DNA of 64,000 bases from positions 1,410,501-1,474,500 of the forward strand of contig QVRM01003901.1 in NCBI GenBank assembly GCA_003439945.1. Reading direction: 5' to 3'. This document shows positions 23,761 to 35,323 of the stretch, one piece after another. The notes beneath the pieces are model-generated. The model was not told the origin of the DNA. It saw nothing but the letters and a program-made list of their open reading frames with translations, and did no database searches. Both the position numbers and the translations under genes were made by a program. How positions within the stretch are numbered: position 1 is the stretch's first letter; every line of letters begins with the position of its first letter. Source of the DNA: Dermanyssus gallinae. Its lineage: Eukaryota; Arthropoda; Arachnida; Mesostigmata; Dermanyssidae.

Positions 23761-26400
23761 TATCATATCATATCACCTTTATTGAAAAAGAGGTATTACA
23801 ATAGAAGCAAAGTCGTTTTGAATCTGTGAACGACGTGCAATCCTCCAGGCAAATGTGTTGTTCACAACGTCCACCCGAGCAATCTCGTGGGGGTGGATGG
23901 AAACGCCGCTCCGGAGATTATTTGGTCTTAGAACAAAATACCTAGTCATAAGTGTCTGACGCGCTAGTTGTTTAAACATGCGGTAATCGGCATGGGATTG
24001 GTATTCACTAACACTAGGCAATGTGATGCGCTCGCGTGGTAGACAACATCGGCGAGCAACTCGTTTCACAAACTTATCCTGCACGCTCTGCAAAAGGTCA
24101 ACATCTCGTTTATAGAATGGCATCCATACGTGACAGCAATAAGTCCACTTTGGTACCACTAAAGTTTGATACAGCTTTAGGTACACATTATAGTCCTGTA
24201 TAATGAAAGACCGCATTATGAGATTACATATTCGAGACGCGGCCTTGACAACCTCAGTCATGTGAGGTCTAAACTTCATTTGGCGGTCGAAGATTACCCC
24301 GAGGTCCTTGTAGCGTGAGACTTCCGGAATGGGTTGGCTGTTTAGCATATACTGAGTAGTATCTGGCAATGTCTTGAGAACAGCAGATTTGGAAGAAGAT
24401 ATTTGCATGCGGTTGTCCTCTGCCCATAGGGATACAGTGTCAATCGCTTTCTGTAGTATAGCTATGTTGCTGTCGTTTTTTGCCTCAACATAGATTTTGA
24501 GATCGTCCGCATACAGCTTATATGTAACACCAATATCTCGAAGCATTACCCCGAGATCCTGTACAAATATAGTGTACATTAGGGGGCCTAAGCATGAGCC
24601 CTGCGGGACACCAGATACACACCTGCCGACCGCGGAATAGCTATTCTCAACTTTGACGACAAATGTACGGTCTCTCAGGTAAGCTCTGCACCAGTTTATG
24701 ATTCTTGGGCCGATACCTAACGCTGACATCTTTGTCAGAAGGAGATGATGGTCAACGCGGTCAAATGCACGTGAAAAATCAAAGTAAACGACATGCAGAG
24801 GGATGTTGCGATTTCGAGCAAGCGCCCAATCGTGAGTTACTTCCAATAACTGGGTACCCGTTGATCGACCCTTTGTAAAACCATGTTGTGAAGAGTCCAA
24901 CAGGTCTTTAGAATCAAGAAATGTGTAAAGCTCAGCCACAATTATTTTCTCCATTAGCAAACAAGGTATTGAACATTGAGACACAGGTCTGTAATTTTCT
25001 GGCGCTGCACGAGAACCCTTTTTGTGCGTCGGGGTGATAATGGACTGCCGAAAGAAACTCGGTACTTCACCGTCTTCGAAGGAGCGAGTGAATATCAATG
25101 ATAATGGTTCAGCCAAGCTGACAGAGAGCTCTTTGAATAAAATTGGAGGAAGGTTGTCGGGAGTCCGCGAGCATTTTTTCTTAAGGCTGTTGAGGTGCAC
25201 TATTACCTTCTCCTTGTTAAAAACAATGTCATTTATAAGAACGGTCGGGATCTGATTAACGGTGTTGGGAATTCCAGACGGCTGAACATATACGCTCTCA
25301 AAGTAATCTTTCATAGCTGCTGCCGCTTTGTCGGAGTTTTCTGTGACCGTGTGTTTGCCAACTATAGGTGGAGCCACTCCAGACTGCAGTGTTAAACGGC
25401 GACCAGCATATCTAAAAACGTCTTTGGCATTACGAATGTTTAGGTTGGCCTCCTCTAGCCGCCTTTTGCGGGTTGCGGCTCGTGCCAATTGAGTGGATAA
25501 GCGCGAGTGTGCACGGGACGATGGCGTCAGACTATGTAGGCGCCTAGACGCGTTCTCTATGAACGTTTGCAAGGTAGATGGTTTAGGCTTTCTTAACGGA
25601 GTAAACATCTCCATGAGAAGTATAATGGCATTCACAAATGACGTATACTGTGATTCGATGAAGTCACAGGTAGATAAAAACGAACGCCAGTTGGTAGCTG
25701 CAATGTTAGCCGCGATTGCCTCATAGTCCGAGTGGAAGTAATCTAGGGAAGGGCTAGCGGACTTTTGAGGTGTGTCAATAAGTATTTTAAAATACACAGC
25801 AAGGTGATCTGACTTTACGGGTGGTTCGTCTACTAAAAGCTCTGCTATAATATCTTCGTTGTCAGTGAATAAAAGGTCTAAAATGGTACCGCTGCGTGGC
25901 CTAGTTGGTACGTTCACAAGTTGTGATAAACCACTAAGGGAATAAAAAGAGCTAAAAATGTATTCTTTGGTGGTTTTACTTGAGGACAAGTCAATACATC
26001 TCCAATTAATATCAGGTTGGTTAAAATCTCCCGTCAGAATGACCGGAAAGTCTACTTGCAAGAGCTCATCAAGCAAATCACAAAGTGTAGTCATTCGCTC
26101 AGCGAGTTGTGTTGCAGAACCCGTAGGTGAAAAATAACAACAAATAAGTCGGCACTTTTGATCTGATACGCATAGTATGTCGATAGCAATGGTCTCTGTA
26201 GATTCATCCGTAATAGAAACTTCAATAGCTTGCAATTCGGATGTAGCGAGAATGCACACACCACCACCACGACTGTTGCGGTCTTTACGAAAAACGGTAT
26301 ATCGACCGCCGAGTGACAGCTCAGCTGATGAGATTTTGTCACTGGAAGCCCATGTCTCGGTGATGCATACTAGGTCAACGTTGTACTCGGAACAAAAAAA
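23760..26400 (-). mobile_element. Jockey/CR1-like LINE with an intact ORF2, slightly 5'-truncated
   Basis: One frame of nearly 880 codons, ending at 23779, holds an AP endonuclease and a reverse transcriptase without a break. Endonuclease motifs: ITETW, TGDFNQPDINW and SDHLAVY. Reverse transcriptase motifs: YRPVSQCSI, HGFTKGRS, YFDFSRAFDRV, SGVPQGSCLGP and the catalytic YADDLKIY. The endonuclease lacks its first 30 or so residues, and the frame begins at an 11-A run (plus strand 26395-26405), so this copy is probably 5'-truncated. The TAA stop overlaps an AATAAA signal, followed at once by a short GATAT repeat tail at 23760-23775. It encodes cDNA copying by target-primed reverse transcription. 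Confidence 0.92.
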
Positions 26401-26419
26401 AAAACATGCCTGCACTTGT

Positions 26420-27080
26420 TACTAACCTGCTATATAACTCTTTCCCCCATGTGCTACAGGTAGTGTATAATTTTGCTCGTGTGAGCCAAGGCACCATCCC
26501 ACTAGATGATGTTAATGGAGGCCGCGGTTCGACTATTCATCTACACTGCGACTTTTGCTTGGCGGAACGCTCTTATACGAGTCAACTGCTGACTTTATCT
26601 CAAAGTCGTATAAAATGACCCTCGCTGTCGTGTATGCTGGTAGCGTTTCCAGTTGTGTTATGAGGCAGACATTGTCCGCATATGTCCGCGTACGCTACCT
26701 GTTTTAATATGTAAGATCAGGCATGCCAAAGGCCTGGTTGTAAAGCTGCTACCCAGAGTGTACAATGGCACAGCCTAGCTTATCGAATCACGCGTGTATT
26801 TGACATTAACCAGTACGATGAGGCAGCAATCGTTGCATGGATGTTCTCTGTGTCAGCAGTCTTCTTTATGCTTCCGTGACCTTCTTTACTGTGGTAAGGT
26901 AGCTAAAGGTACATGTTTGGCCTCTTTTATACGGTTAGAAACATGTCTTCTCTAGTCAGTTTTTCTGCCATCTAGCTTTCAGTTATTCCATCAGACGTCG
27001 TGATACAGCTTTAGGAAGTATACCGCCGAGGCCAAGCACCTTCGTTCTTCATTCCTACTTTTTTGTTTTACTTGTGTTCT
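26420..27080. other. Intergenic, no gene recognised
   Basis: No supported feature. Short plus frame 26406-26618 is not family-like. Confidence 0.4.
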
Positions 27081-27149
27081 TAGATCCGGAAATTATTGTT
27101 CCGAAGTTTGCGTGGCTGGGTGTCACGAAGTAACAATAGTTTATGGGTG

Positions 27150-27491
27150 CGATTTCTCACATAAACTGGCAAACTAAAATTAGCGAGGTATGAGGTATAG
27201 AGATTTATGGGACAGCAGCAATGAGAAGCACTGGGTGGAGGGCTAGCGGGGTGAAAGATCGCCATTTAACAACGGCCTTTGCAGCCCACGGATTTCATTA
27301 CGTCCTATGCAACGTGGAAGGCTTCCATGAACCACAAGACGAATGTCGATGCAAAGAATGCTGGAGTAAATGTGATAAATACCACGCCGCGGTTTGCCCG
27401 GCGGTTCGGTCCATAGCAGAACTGGCAAAACGCTAGATCGAAACACTGTGATGTAACATAAACACACTTACCCAGCCCGGGTGTTAATAAA
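27150..27491 (+). mobile_element. Cys/His-rich repeated module, copy D
   Basis: Plus frame ending at 27436 reads RHLTTAFAAHGFHYVLC, then FH, then CRCKECWSKCDKYHAAVC. It aligns position by position with the copies at 29741-30200, 53580-53950 and 53972-54489: pattern RH-x8-HG[YF]-x3-5-C-x4-FH-x5-C-x-C-x2-C-x3-C-x-K-[YF]-HA-x2-C, allowing small length differences. An AATAAA follows at 27486-27491. It is the most diverged copy and has no clear start. Function unknown. Confidence 0.6.
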
Positions 27492-27499
27492 TAATTTCT

Positions 27500-28960
27500 C
27501 ACATAAACGAAACATTGTACATATTGAAGACTTCCTGGCTCGCTCAGCTCTAATCATGGACGATCATGAGGGGAAATGGCAAGTATTTATGGGGGATTTT
27601 AACGCAACAGATGCGGCTGGGGTTGCCCACTGTTTACTGACGGGGGTCATCGAGTGAATGACTGGGCACCTGAGAGGGGATTGGCGAACGCGAACCGCGA
27701 CAAGAGAGCTGCATTTGCGCGCGGCCCTCAGAAACCCTACATCGATCTGACACTAGCCAACGATGTGGCACTCTGGAGAACAAAAAACATTAAGTGATAA
27801 TACGTATATATCCTTCTCTTAGCTCCCCGGGCGCCGGGATAGTCATGAACAGGAGACCTCAGTGCCGTCCCTGGGGCCTCCCGTGCAGGTTGTTTATGGT
27901 CAAGGTTCGGAGACCACCCCCTCCGTCGTCGGAGGCCATTGCGGAATCTGCTACGGAACTCTTCCCGCAGCAGCCCTGGCTTAGCCGTCTTCTAGGTTGC
28001 CTTTGGGGACGTTCCCCGGTGACGCTCGGTAAGGCTGGGTGCTCGGCAGCGGAGGGAGCCAGAAAAAAATCCAGCCCACATGAGCTCCCACGGGACGCTA
28101 TACTGATATTTGTAAAGGGGTACCCACAATTGTTAGAGGAACTAGCCAGGCCGATACTGCAGGAAGGCCAATTTCCTTCAGCGGGCAAAGTTGGCCTCAA
28201 TGTCTGAATCCGAGGGTGGTTCGGGTTCAAGAGTCTATGACTTCATTTGCTTGCTCGACACTATGGGCAAGCTGACGAGAAGCGTGAATGTTTACCGTCT
28301 CGTCAAGGAGATCGAGTCCAGGCAAGACCTTTGGATTTCACAGTTGGATTTTAGATCAGACATATTAATAATGGACGCCCTGCTGCAAATCTGACATCGA
28401 GCTAAGGAAGGAACAACCAAGAGCCTGAAGACATAAGTTTTTAGTCCGTGCCTCGCAACCGGAGGAGACGTATAGGTGCGCGGGTTCGAGACTATCGTTT
28501 TAACTCCGCTTTCTCGACTTAACGGCGGTGAACGAGATGCTGGTCTATGTCAATGAAAGGAGGCTGCCCTAGAAGCAATAGTTAAAGATGCCTTCAAGCG
28601 GGTGGCGGCCTAGATGGAAGAAAACCAGGAAGAAAACCTTGCCTCGCAGAAGACGATAATGACCTCTCTTACGGACCGGAAAAGGACGCAGGGCTATTGA
28701 TCAGGAGGGAGGCAAAGTATCAGGGGTCATCCTCGACACGGGCTAAGAGGTTCAACAAAGCCGTGCAAACAAACCGAATATCCTTCCGCGGAAAACCTGA
28801 GCCTCGAAGGCGAAACGGAAGCTCAACGAGACCGTAGCGAGCTCAGAGAGGCGCTCAGTCTTGAGTCAAAGAGAAATGGCAATTAGAGCCTGCCGGGCAT
28901 ACCGCATTATCTTAACAGAGATCCTGCTAATTGCTGTTCTGTCAAGCTTCGTGTCTTATT
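27500..28960 (+). mobile_element. Decayed R1-like non-LTR retrotransposon
   Basis: Fragments occur in element order in shifting frames. An endonuclease piece near 27540-27620 contains VFMGDFNATDAAG, with the GDFN motif kept. A segment near 28090-28200 reads ILIFVKGYPQLLEE followed by LQEGQFPSAGKV, as before reverse-transcriptase block 1. Next comes ICLLDTMGKL near 28230-28275 (the YRPICLL block). At 28860-28945, AIRACRAYRIILTE corresponds to AIRVSRAYRTVSTE of the R1-like copy at 20305-21397. Many stops and frameshifts show it is dead. Confidence 0.8.
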
Positions 28961-29740
28961 ATGAAGTTCTACTAAAAACTTCGTGCATTAGAATCATCAG
29001 TGAAAATATATGAACACGATATCATTAAAGAAATAAGAGCAGCTAAACATAGGTTCATGGATAAATTTGGTAAAATATGAAAGCCTAGCAAAGTTTGCTT
29101 ACACTATAAAATTTGAAACTTAAAAAATAGCGGAAAAAGAACAACGCAAAATAATTCAATAGTTGCCGACTATTTAAATGGGGTTGTAGAAAAGAAGAAA
29201 CTAAATATAGGGTAATTAGATGCATGCCTTTTCTCGCCAAGCTGCTTGAACCTTTAATAAATGATCGAATTAAATTATACACAATATATATTTTGTAAAT
29301 CCAGTTCAGTTCGGCATTCGAAGCAAATGCAATACGAACCTTGGGCATCTCTATGAGCGCAAGGTTTGTATTGCATTTGCTTGCAACAAAATATTGGGAA
29401 GCACATAACGTTGTTGTGGGTGTTTTGTTTACGTAGACAAAGCGTTTGATTCTAATTTGATAAAAATATCTTTAAACATACTTGAAGAAATTTCCCTGCC
29501 TGGGAATCCCCCAAAGTGCCAGCTTCGCGAACGTTATTTTCATGAACGCGTTACCTTAATGCCAGCAAATTAAAGGCTATCGGATTTGCAGATGGCAGTA
29601 CTACTAGTGTCTACTTAACCTTGCCACACTATTGAAAGACTTAAATCTCAACAATGACCAATTGTAGCCTAATCTAAGTCTCTTCTCTATTACAAATCAT
29701 CGTATTTATTTTACTCATATTGAATATGCATATAACATAA
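28960..29740. other. Intergenic with one imperfect inverted repeat
   Basis: No gene. Arms GAAGCAAATGCAATACGAAC at about 29320-29339 and its near-complement at about 29362-29384 form a hairpin of about 25 bp per arm. Confidence 0.6.
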
Positions 29741-30200
29741 TTATACAGATTTTACAATTATACATACATTCAGCTGCTCGCGGCATGTTATTCGAGAGAG
29801 GCAGTGCAGTGATCTCTCCGCAAGGGCCAGGCAGGCAGAAGCATGAAACTTCGTACACACCTGAGAGCACAGTCGACAGACGCACTCTGTGTACTCTTCG
29901 TGGAAGCTCGTATTCGAACAAACCAGGTAGCCATGAACTATGTATCTGGTATAGACGTGGCGATTGTCACATGCAAGACCAGACCAGAGGTAAGAGGCCC
30001 TGAAAATATCCAGGTCTCCGACCTCCCGTCGGACTTGTTCAACTTTATTTTCCCATTCCGAGATAAAGCTCTCGAATGGTACTGTTCGCAGCGTCTTCAA
30101 TCTCAATCGAATTATCTCAACAACTGGTGCACAGCCTGACATTAGGTACACAAAGCGGCTCCTTGCCCGCATTAGGCACACAGAGCGGCTCCTTGCCCGC
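29741..30200 (-). mobile_element. Cys/His-rich repeated module, copy A
   Basis: Minus frame of 153 codons. It opens with a 10-residue repeat encoded by two 30-bp units (30171-30200 and 30141-30170), then reads SGCAPVVEIIRLRLK, a charged helix (EWENKVEQVRREV), LWSGLAC, RHVYTRYIVHGY, and the CVCRLCSQVCTKFHASAC cluster. Copy C shares the same order (GCGPAVETIRVRLK ... EWQGKVTEALAEV ... RHVYTRYIVHGY ... CRCRFCSQVCAKYHAASC). It is the longest uninterrupted copy. Similarity extends through the whole frame, so the repeat unit is protein-coding in origin. I do not recognise the family; a retroelement ORF or an old host or viral gene are both possible. Confidence 0.6.
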
Positions 30201-30439
30201 ATCTATTATAAATCTAAACATGGCAAAGGCAAAGCACCAAACCCACAACACATAAAATGAAACTAACGATCGTACAATAAGTATATATACTGCTATAATA
30301 AATACGCTAGGTTAGGCTAAATCCAAGTTAGAGAAATTAATCAACTTTGGAATGTCGGTTCCTGTTCTGCTCACAATCTACAAATCGTTATTATTTTGCT
30401 ACATAACATACTGACTTCCAATACAGATGTACGTTTATA

Positions 30440-30705
30440 ACGCTTCCACATATGCTTAGGAATTTAGGAAAATTAGCTCCTAAATATGCCATTTTCAATT
30501 ATAGTCGTAATGCAAGTGTTTCGAATATCTGCACCCCTCATAGACTTCTAACTATACCATCTTTATACAAATTCGAACTTGGAGTTATAGCACATGCAAA
30601 TCATTATTTTTTATTACCACCAGACGTAATCTTCTACTTCTGCCCTAACATAACAAGAAACCGATATGGCCAACACTACAACATTCCTAACACTAGAGTA
30701 TAGGC
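30440..30705 (+). mobile_element. LINE reverse-transcriptase C-terminal fragment
   Basis: The plus frame ending at 30703 has the shape of the C-terminal region of jockey/CR1-type LINEs: IPSLYKFELGVIAHA, a short spacer with LLP, then YFCPN and RNRYGQHYNIPNTRV. This corresponds to the ledLYKfkl...nLLP...F...tR...iP.tR pattern. It is isolated and 5'-truncated. Confidence 0.6.
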
Positions 30706-30719
30706 TAAGATAACTTAAC

Positions 30720-31060
30720 TTCGGGGCAACTTATCTGATGAATGAATAAACAGTTTTGCATTAAATTAGGATTATGTTTGAGTTTGAAATTCAAGTTTTG
30801 TTATATCCTCTAGGACATTTGCCGGTTTCCTCGAAGGCACGGCGCTTTTTGTAAAGGAGCCACTAAAATTATTTTGTGAGAGGATTCACAATAAGTAGTA
30901 TGTTCTCCTTTATTTTAGACGTAGTGTTAGCCTTTTTTTGATGTGGGAGGGGACAATACATTGACGCACACCCGCCGAAGTTGAGGGCGGGTAGTGTTGG
31001 ACTCGACACCGGTGAAAAGTACAGTATGATTTGCTTATTCTACACCTATACACCTGAAGC
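30720..31060. other. Intergenic, nothing recognised
   Basis: No supported feature. Confidence 0.4.
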
Positions 31061-31229
31061 TGGCCATGCCCAGTCAGGATTTGTGTCGCATAGTAAGTGA
31101 GATGGCTCTGAACAAGGCCTTGTTCCAGACGCTGAGATCAGGGACCAATATTCGGGACCACCAACCCCGGCTGTCTTCGGATGGGGGGCTCAGGCGATGG
31201 CCAACTCATGTAGAGTTTTCTCACACACG

Positions 31230-31375
31230 CACAGCCATGCGTGTTCTATGGGCGGTTCTCAGGATACTGCGATTGCGACAATCGTGCGCAATGCTATGTC
31301 CGCTCAGACCGCCGCTGCATACAGTGCCTTAGATTCAGCAACCGACGCCAAAAGGCGGCACCGAGATTGAGCCGC
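31230..31375 (-). mobile_element. R1-like LINE fragment
   Basis: The minus strand encodes VAESKALYAAAVWADIALRT, matching VAESTALYAAPVWGDMAMRT of the R1-like copy at 20305-21397. Flanking frames are broken. Confidence 0.65.
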
Positions 31376-31559
31376 GGGTCGCTCACGTGGCGAAGATACG
31401 AGATATGATTCGAGATACCTGGACGACATTCCAGATGATGTGCTGCATGTGACACATTCTGGGAAAAAGCAAGCAGCCTGTTTGTTGTGCTTGTTAGTAA
31501 GGTAGTTTCTAAAACAGATTTAAAATGTAATTTACTTGATTTCAAAGTAAACAGCAATG

Positions 31560-32330
31560 GCTGAAAATATTATAAGACGGACACAAAATTTCTGATTTTT
31601 TTACACCATGAAGTTGAGTATCAAATGAAGAGTACCAATCTTCCAGCGCGGTATAAATATAGTTCTTTTGCTAAGAGGTTTTGTTTGCCCAGATAGTTGA
31701 TTTAGAACGTATGCCCTAGAGTAGCCGTTCGCGGTCAAATATATTGTCTCCTATATCTAGGGTTGGAATAAAACTCCTTTTTAGACAATGAGCACAATAT
31801 ATCCGTCTTAGAAATGAGTAGCACTCCCCATTCTCCAAGGGATTGTCTAAGGAAAGGCAAAAATGATGAAAAATAGAAATGCCAATTCTCCTGAAGTCAA
31901 ATGATGGTATCTTATCTGGGGTGTCACTTGATTTGCCTTTCAGTTTCTGCAGGAGCTTCAGAATGTTATTTCATAATGTACTATTTCTACACAACACGTG
32001 TGATAATAAACAAATTGTTTGTTTGTATTTCATAATACATGCTTCTTTCATCCACCACATACGGTATAAGGAAATAATCTATCTTTCAATGAATGAGCTG
32101 CCAAAAAGGGCCAACAATAAATGTTTTCGCCAGGGCTCGATTCTCAGTAAATGGCGAAAATGCGTTCGGCACGTCACAGATCCAACCAATTTAACGTGAT
32201 TTATAAGGTCCTGACATCGCTCATCGTTGACAGACAATCCGCCTCAATAATATCTTAGTTGAACAACATATATTTATTCAAGATGATCTACAGCGAATGC
32301 AGTAGAAGTGGTCCTGAACCACGTTATAAT
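31560..32330. other. Intergenic, nothing recognised
   Basis: A 106-codon plus frame at 31879-32199 does not resemble a family. Confidence 0.4.
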
Positions 32331-32339
32331 CTGGCCCGT

Positions 32340-32935
32340 CGATCGAAGTGACATATACAACATTTATTGATGTCCAGAGCGCCTTGAACAGCGTAGATCG
32401 ACGTCCTAAAGTAAGGTGCGAGATGTTGGGTATAGCCCAAAGAGAACCTGCCAGCCCGTTCTCTGTTATCCGCTATGTAGCGGAGCTTACAAATCTGTTA
32501 CAAAAGTAAAAAACCTCTCAGACATGACTATGTCAAATCTGCATGATAAAAACTCGAAACTATGCGCAATTTTGTTTAAATTTAACGCGAGATAGTCGGC
32601 GAGAGATGATCATGTGCCGCCGCGCATGTCAGATAAATATAAGCGGTTGACTCCTTGCCATAGTTAAACACTTAGTTTACCTCGGCAGCTCCGATATTCT
32701 CCAGCACGCACATCAGTAAAGCTGCTATGGCGAAATCGGCATTGTCGTGCTTGGACAAAGTAAAATCGCATTATATTGAGCAAATACTAAGCTTAACAAA
32801 AGGCAACACGTCCACATTTGCAGCCGAAATATATAAGACGCAAACTCTGACTGAATATGTGACGCTCAGCAAACTCCGTTTAATGCTGAAGCACTGCATA
32901 CTGCATGTCTATTGGGCTATTAGGCAACAGTAGAA
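32340..32935 (+). mobile_element. Decayed LINE reverse-transcriptase fragments
   Basis: Near 32345-32440 the frame reads YTTFIDVQSALNSVDRRP followed by EMLGI, the D-x6-FDSVDR block of non-LTR reverse transcriptase. Near 32730-32860 a second frame reads SALSCLDKVKSHYIEQIL, then a TLTEYVTLSKLRL tail, like the region after the polymerase domain. Stops and a gap separate them. Confidence 0.55.
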
Positions 32936-33449
32936 CTCAGAGCAATATATCATAAATTAAAGTAAGTTCCATCTTCGGGTCTTTCAAAGGTCTTCGACAT
33001 CGAAAAATGAAAAGAAGCCCATCAAATAAAACGCTTATGAATTACGTGGAATAGATACACCACAAACTCTATCAAGTAGAACCGTCGTGGAAAATGCAAT
33101 AGACGACGTCATCATGTACTGTATGCAACGAAGTTCAGAAAACATTAAAAAAAATCGATAAGCTATGCCAACATAATTCTACTAGTCGTCTTATGGTGAA
33201 ATAAATAAACTACAGTTGGATTGGATTTATTTTAATATTTAAATTGGCAGCATACCACGTTCATTTGGAGATGGCGCAGGTTAAGCGGTTTTAATACGAA
33301 CGTAAATTATTTTTTTAAATCTGTTATATCATGTATGATCCGGAGTCGTATAAAATGAAATTGACATTTCTTCCCTTTTACTCTTTTGAAGAAGAACATT
33401 CTGAATATGATGGAATAAAACCTTATGTCCAAGCACTGACATGTATCAA

Positions 33450-34310
33450 GCTATATACGAGGGTTGATCGAAAAGTTCACGCATTTATAAAAAAATAAAC
33501 ATTTACTTAGTCTCCCAAAAAAGTTTTGTTCCCTTAAAAATAGAGTACTTGTGCCACCTTCTTTATCATGCCTTGACATTTTTTAAGCGCGTCCTTTGGA
33601 ATCCGGGAACACGAGAAAGTCGCACTGAGCCAGGTCCGGCGATTAGGGAAATTGCGGAAATATAAAAATCAACTTTCATTGAAGAATCATTAACGTTGTG
33701 TGCGCCGGTATGCTGTCGTTTTGCAGGATTCAAGACTTGTGTGTCCAAAGTTCAGGCCTCTTGCATCGAACGCTCTCGCACAATCTTCTAATAAATTCGC
33801 GGTAAGATTGCTAATTGACCGTAAAACCAGGAGGCAAAGATGTGTGCAAAATTCTCCTCTTGTAGTAAAAAAAAACAGTTGAAAGGACCTTAGAGTTAGA
33901 GTTGCTCTGTCGGAATTTCTTTGATCGACTCTCTCCTTGGAGGCACCAGCGGAAGGATTGGGCTTTTGTATCGATGTCGTAACCATATGGCTATGACTAG
34001 TCTTCTGTAATCACTATTTCAAGCAATCCAGGGTCTTCTGCTACTACCTGAAGGTTCAATTTGGACATTTCCCGATGGGCGTTCATTTGCTGAAAACTCA
34101 ACATTTTTGGAACAAACTTCGCTGCCAGTCTTCTAACGCATAAAATATCGGCCAACACTGCTACAACTGCCCCATAAAATATCTGTAATTCCCCATCTAT
34201 CTGCCTGATAGTAGTTTGCCGATCGTTAAGTATAATATCACGCACTTTTTCAACACTTGTTGTTATTAAAGTTGAACGGGGTCATCTCGGTCTCTTCACG
34301 CCCGTCGCGA
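33450..34310 (-). mobile_element. Decayed mariner (Tc1/mariner) transposon
   Basis: Minus-strand fragments in transposase order are RDGREETEMTPF (34265-34310), LNDRQTTIRQIDGELQI and LAAKFVPKMLSFQQMNAHRE (34080-34240), LQNDSIPAHTTLMI (33690-33730) and SPDLAQCDFLVFPDSK (33590-33640). These are the helix-turn-helix linker, the N-proximal conserved KFVP block, the HHDNAPAHT-like block and the SPDLAPCDFFLF block of mariner DD34D transposases. The outer end at 33456-33480 (AGGGTTGATCGAAAAGTTC) looks like a mariner terminal repeat. Several frameshifts; inactive. Confidence 0.82.
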
Positions 34311-34389
34311 AATCGAAGGAACTACGTATATTGTGGGACACTGATCACCATAGAGCATATGATCTGGTTTTTAACACAGAACTAGATGC

Positions 34390-34600
34390 GGATTCGTTCT
34401 ATTGTTCAGCCAAGGTGATTTTAATCTACCGGCAGCATTAAAAGTAGTGGAGCCCATATATACGGATATGCTGTGCTCGAACGAGCCCGTGATTTAAATG
34501 ATCGATCTCGTCCTTGCTGCAGAGGCACTTACCAAATCTATACTGGTGTTCCGCAGGGATCTGTCAGGACCTGCCTAAGGTGGAAGGCAGTCCCTTAAGA
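34390..34600 (+). mobile_element. LINE scraps
   Basis: GDFNLPAALKV near 34405-34445 resembles an endonuclease GDFN block, and IYTGVPQGSVR near 34540-34570 a reverse-transcriptase VPQGS block. They are too close together for an intact element, so an internal deletion or a mosaic is likely. Confidence 0.5.
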
Positions 34601-34769
34601 ATGTCTCTCTATTAGGGGCCTTAGACTCTGAAGAAACGTTTTTGTTCAGTCTACAGGCATTTCTCCAACTTCTTCTCCTTTCCCCTTTCTTCTTCAACTT
34701 CTTGTTTTTTCTGGGGCTAGCCTTAGACGGTGCCTAATCGTCTACTCCGTTATAGTGTCCGAGGTTTAT

Positions 34770-34870
34770 TTGGTCTTATGCCCTAGAATCCGTCTCTCGT
34801 CTGGCCGTGATCGTAAGAGCTAGGTCATCCTCGTATGCCACCATCTCCACCCTTCTCATTCCAGCATATT
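34770..34870 (-). mobile_element. R1-like LINE fragment with a mutated catalytic box
   Basis: The minus strand reads MRRVEMVAYEDDLALTITAR, which matches the YADD-centred block of R1-clade polymerases with the Ala changed to Glu. It abuts a (CT)n microsatellite at 34871-34910. Confidence 0.55.
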
Positions 34871-34874
34871 TATC

Positions 34875-34908
<34 letters not shown>

Positions 34909-34910
34909 AG
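34871..34910. repeat. (CT)n microsatellite
   Basis: About 38 bp of CT repeats with one interruption (CTCG). Confidence 0.9.
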
Positions 34911-35133
34911 AGCCGTCATAAACCTACAAAAATGACACAATGAATCGCATGAATCCCTTTACTGAAAAGACAAAGAACCTTAATTGCCGACGATGAGAAA
35001 TGGATTATCTGCGACAGTGTAACTCGCAGAAGGTCATGATCGAAACGAGCCACCGAGCTAAAAACTGGCTTTCACGCTTGTATCTTTATACGTCAGCAAT
35101 ATTACTATTGAAGTAAAGAAGCTATGACAGAAG

Positions 35134-35160
<27 letters not shown>
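35134..35160. repeat. (TA)n microsatellite
   Basis: About 27 bp of TA repeats. Confidence 0.95.
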
Positions 35161-35164
<4 letters not shown>

Positions 35165-35317
35165 CGCACTGCTCCACCAATACCACAGGCATCTGCAAAG
35201 CACAATTTTTTGTTTGTTTACGAATCTTAATGCATCCACCGCATTTTACGCTACATGAACAAACGCATGACTTTTGTTTAACACATCATTTCTTTATGAA
35301 ATATTATACATAGTTAA

Positions 35318-35323
35318 TTTATT
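35318..35323 (-). terminator. Candidate polyadenylation signal of STT3B
   Basis: TTTATT on the plus strand (AATAAA on the gene strand), about 290 bp after the STT3B stop. Confidence 0.4.

Noticed and set aside
28475..28500. GGTTCGAGAC box resembling a tRNA T-loop
   Set aside because: No matching acceptor, D or anticodon stems could be built around it; lies within the R1-like relic.
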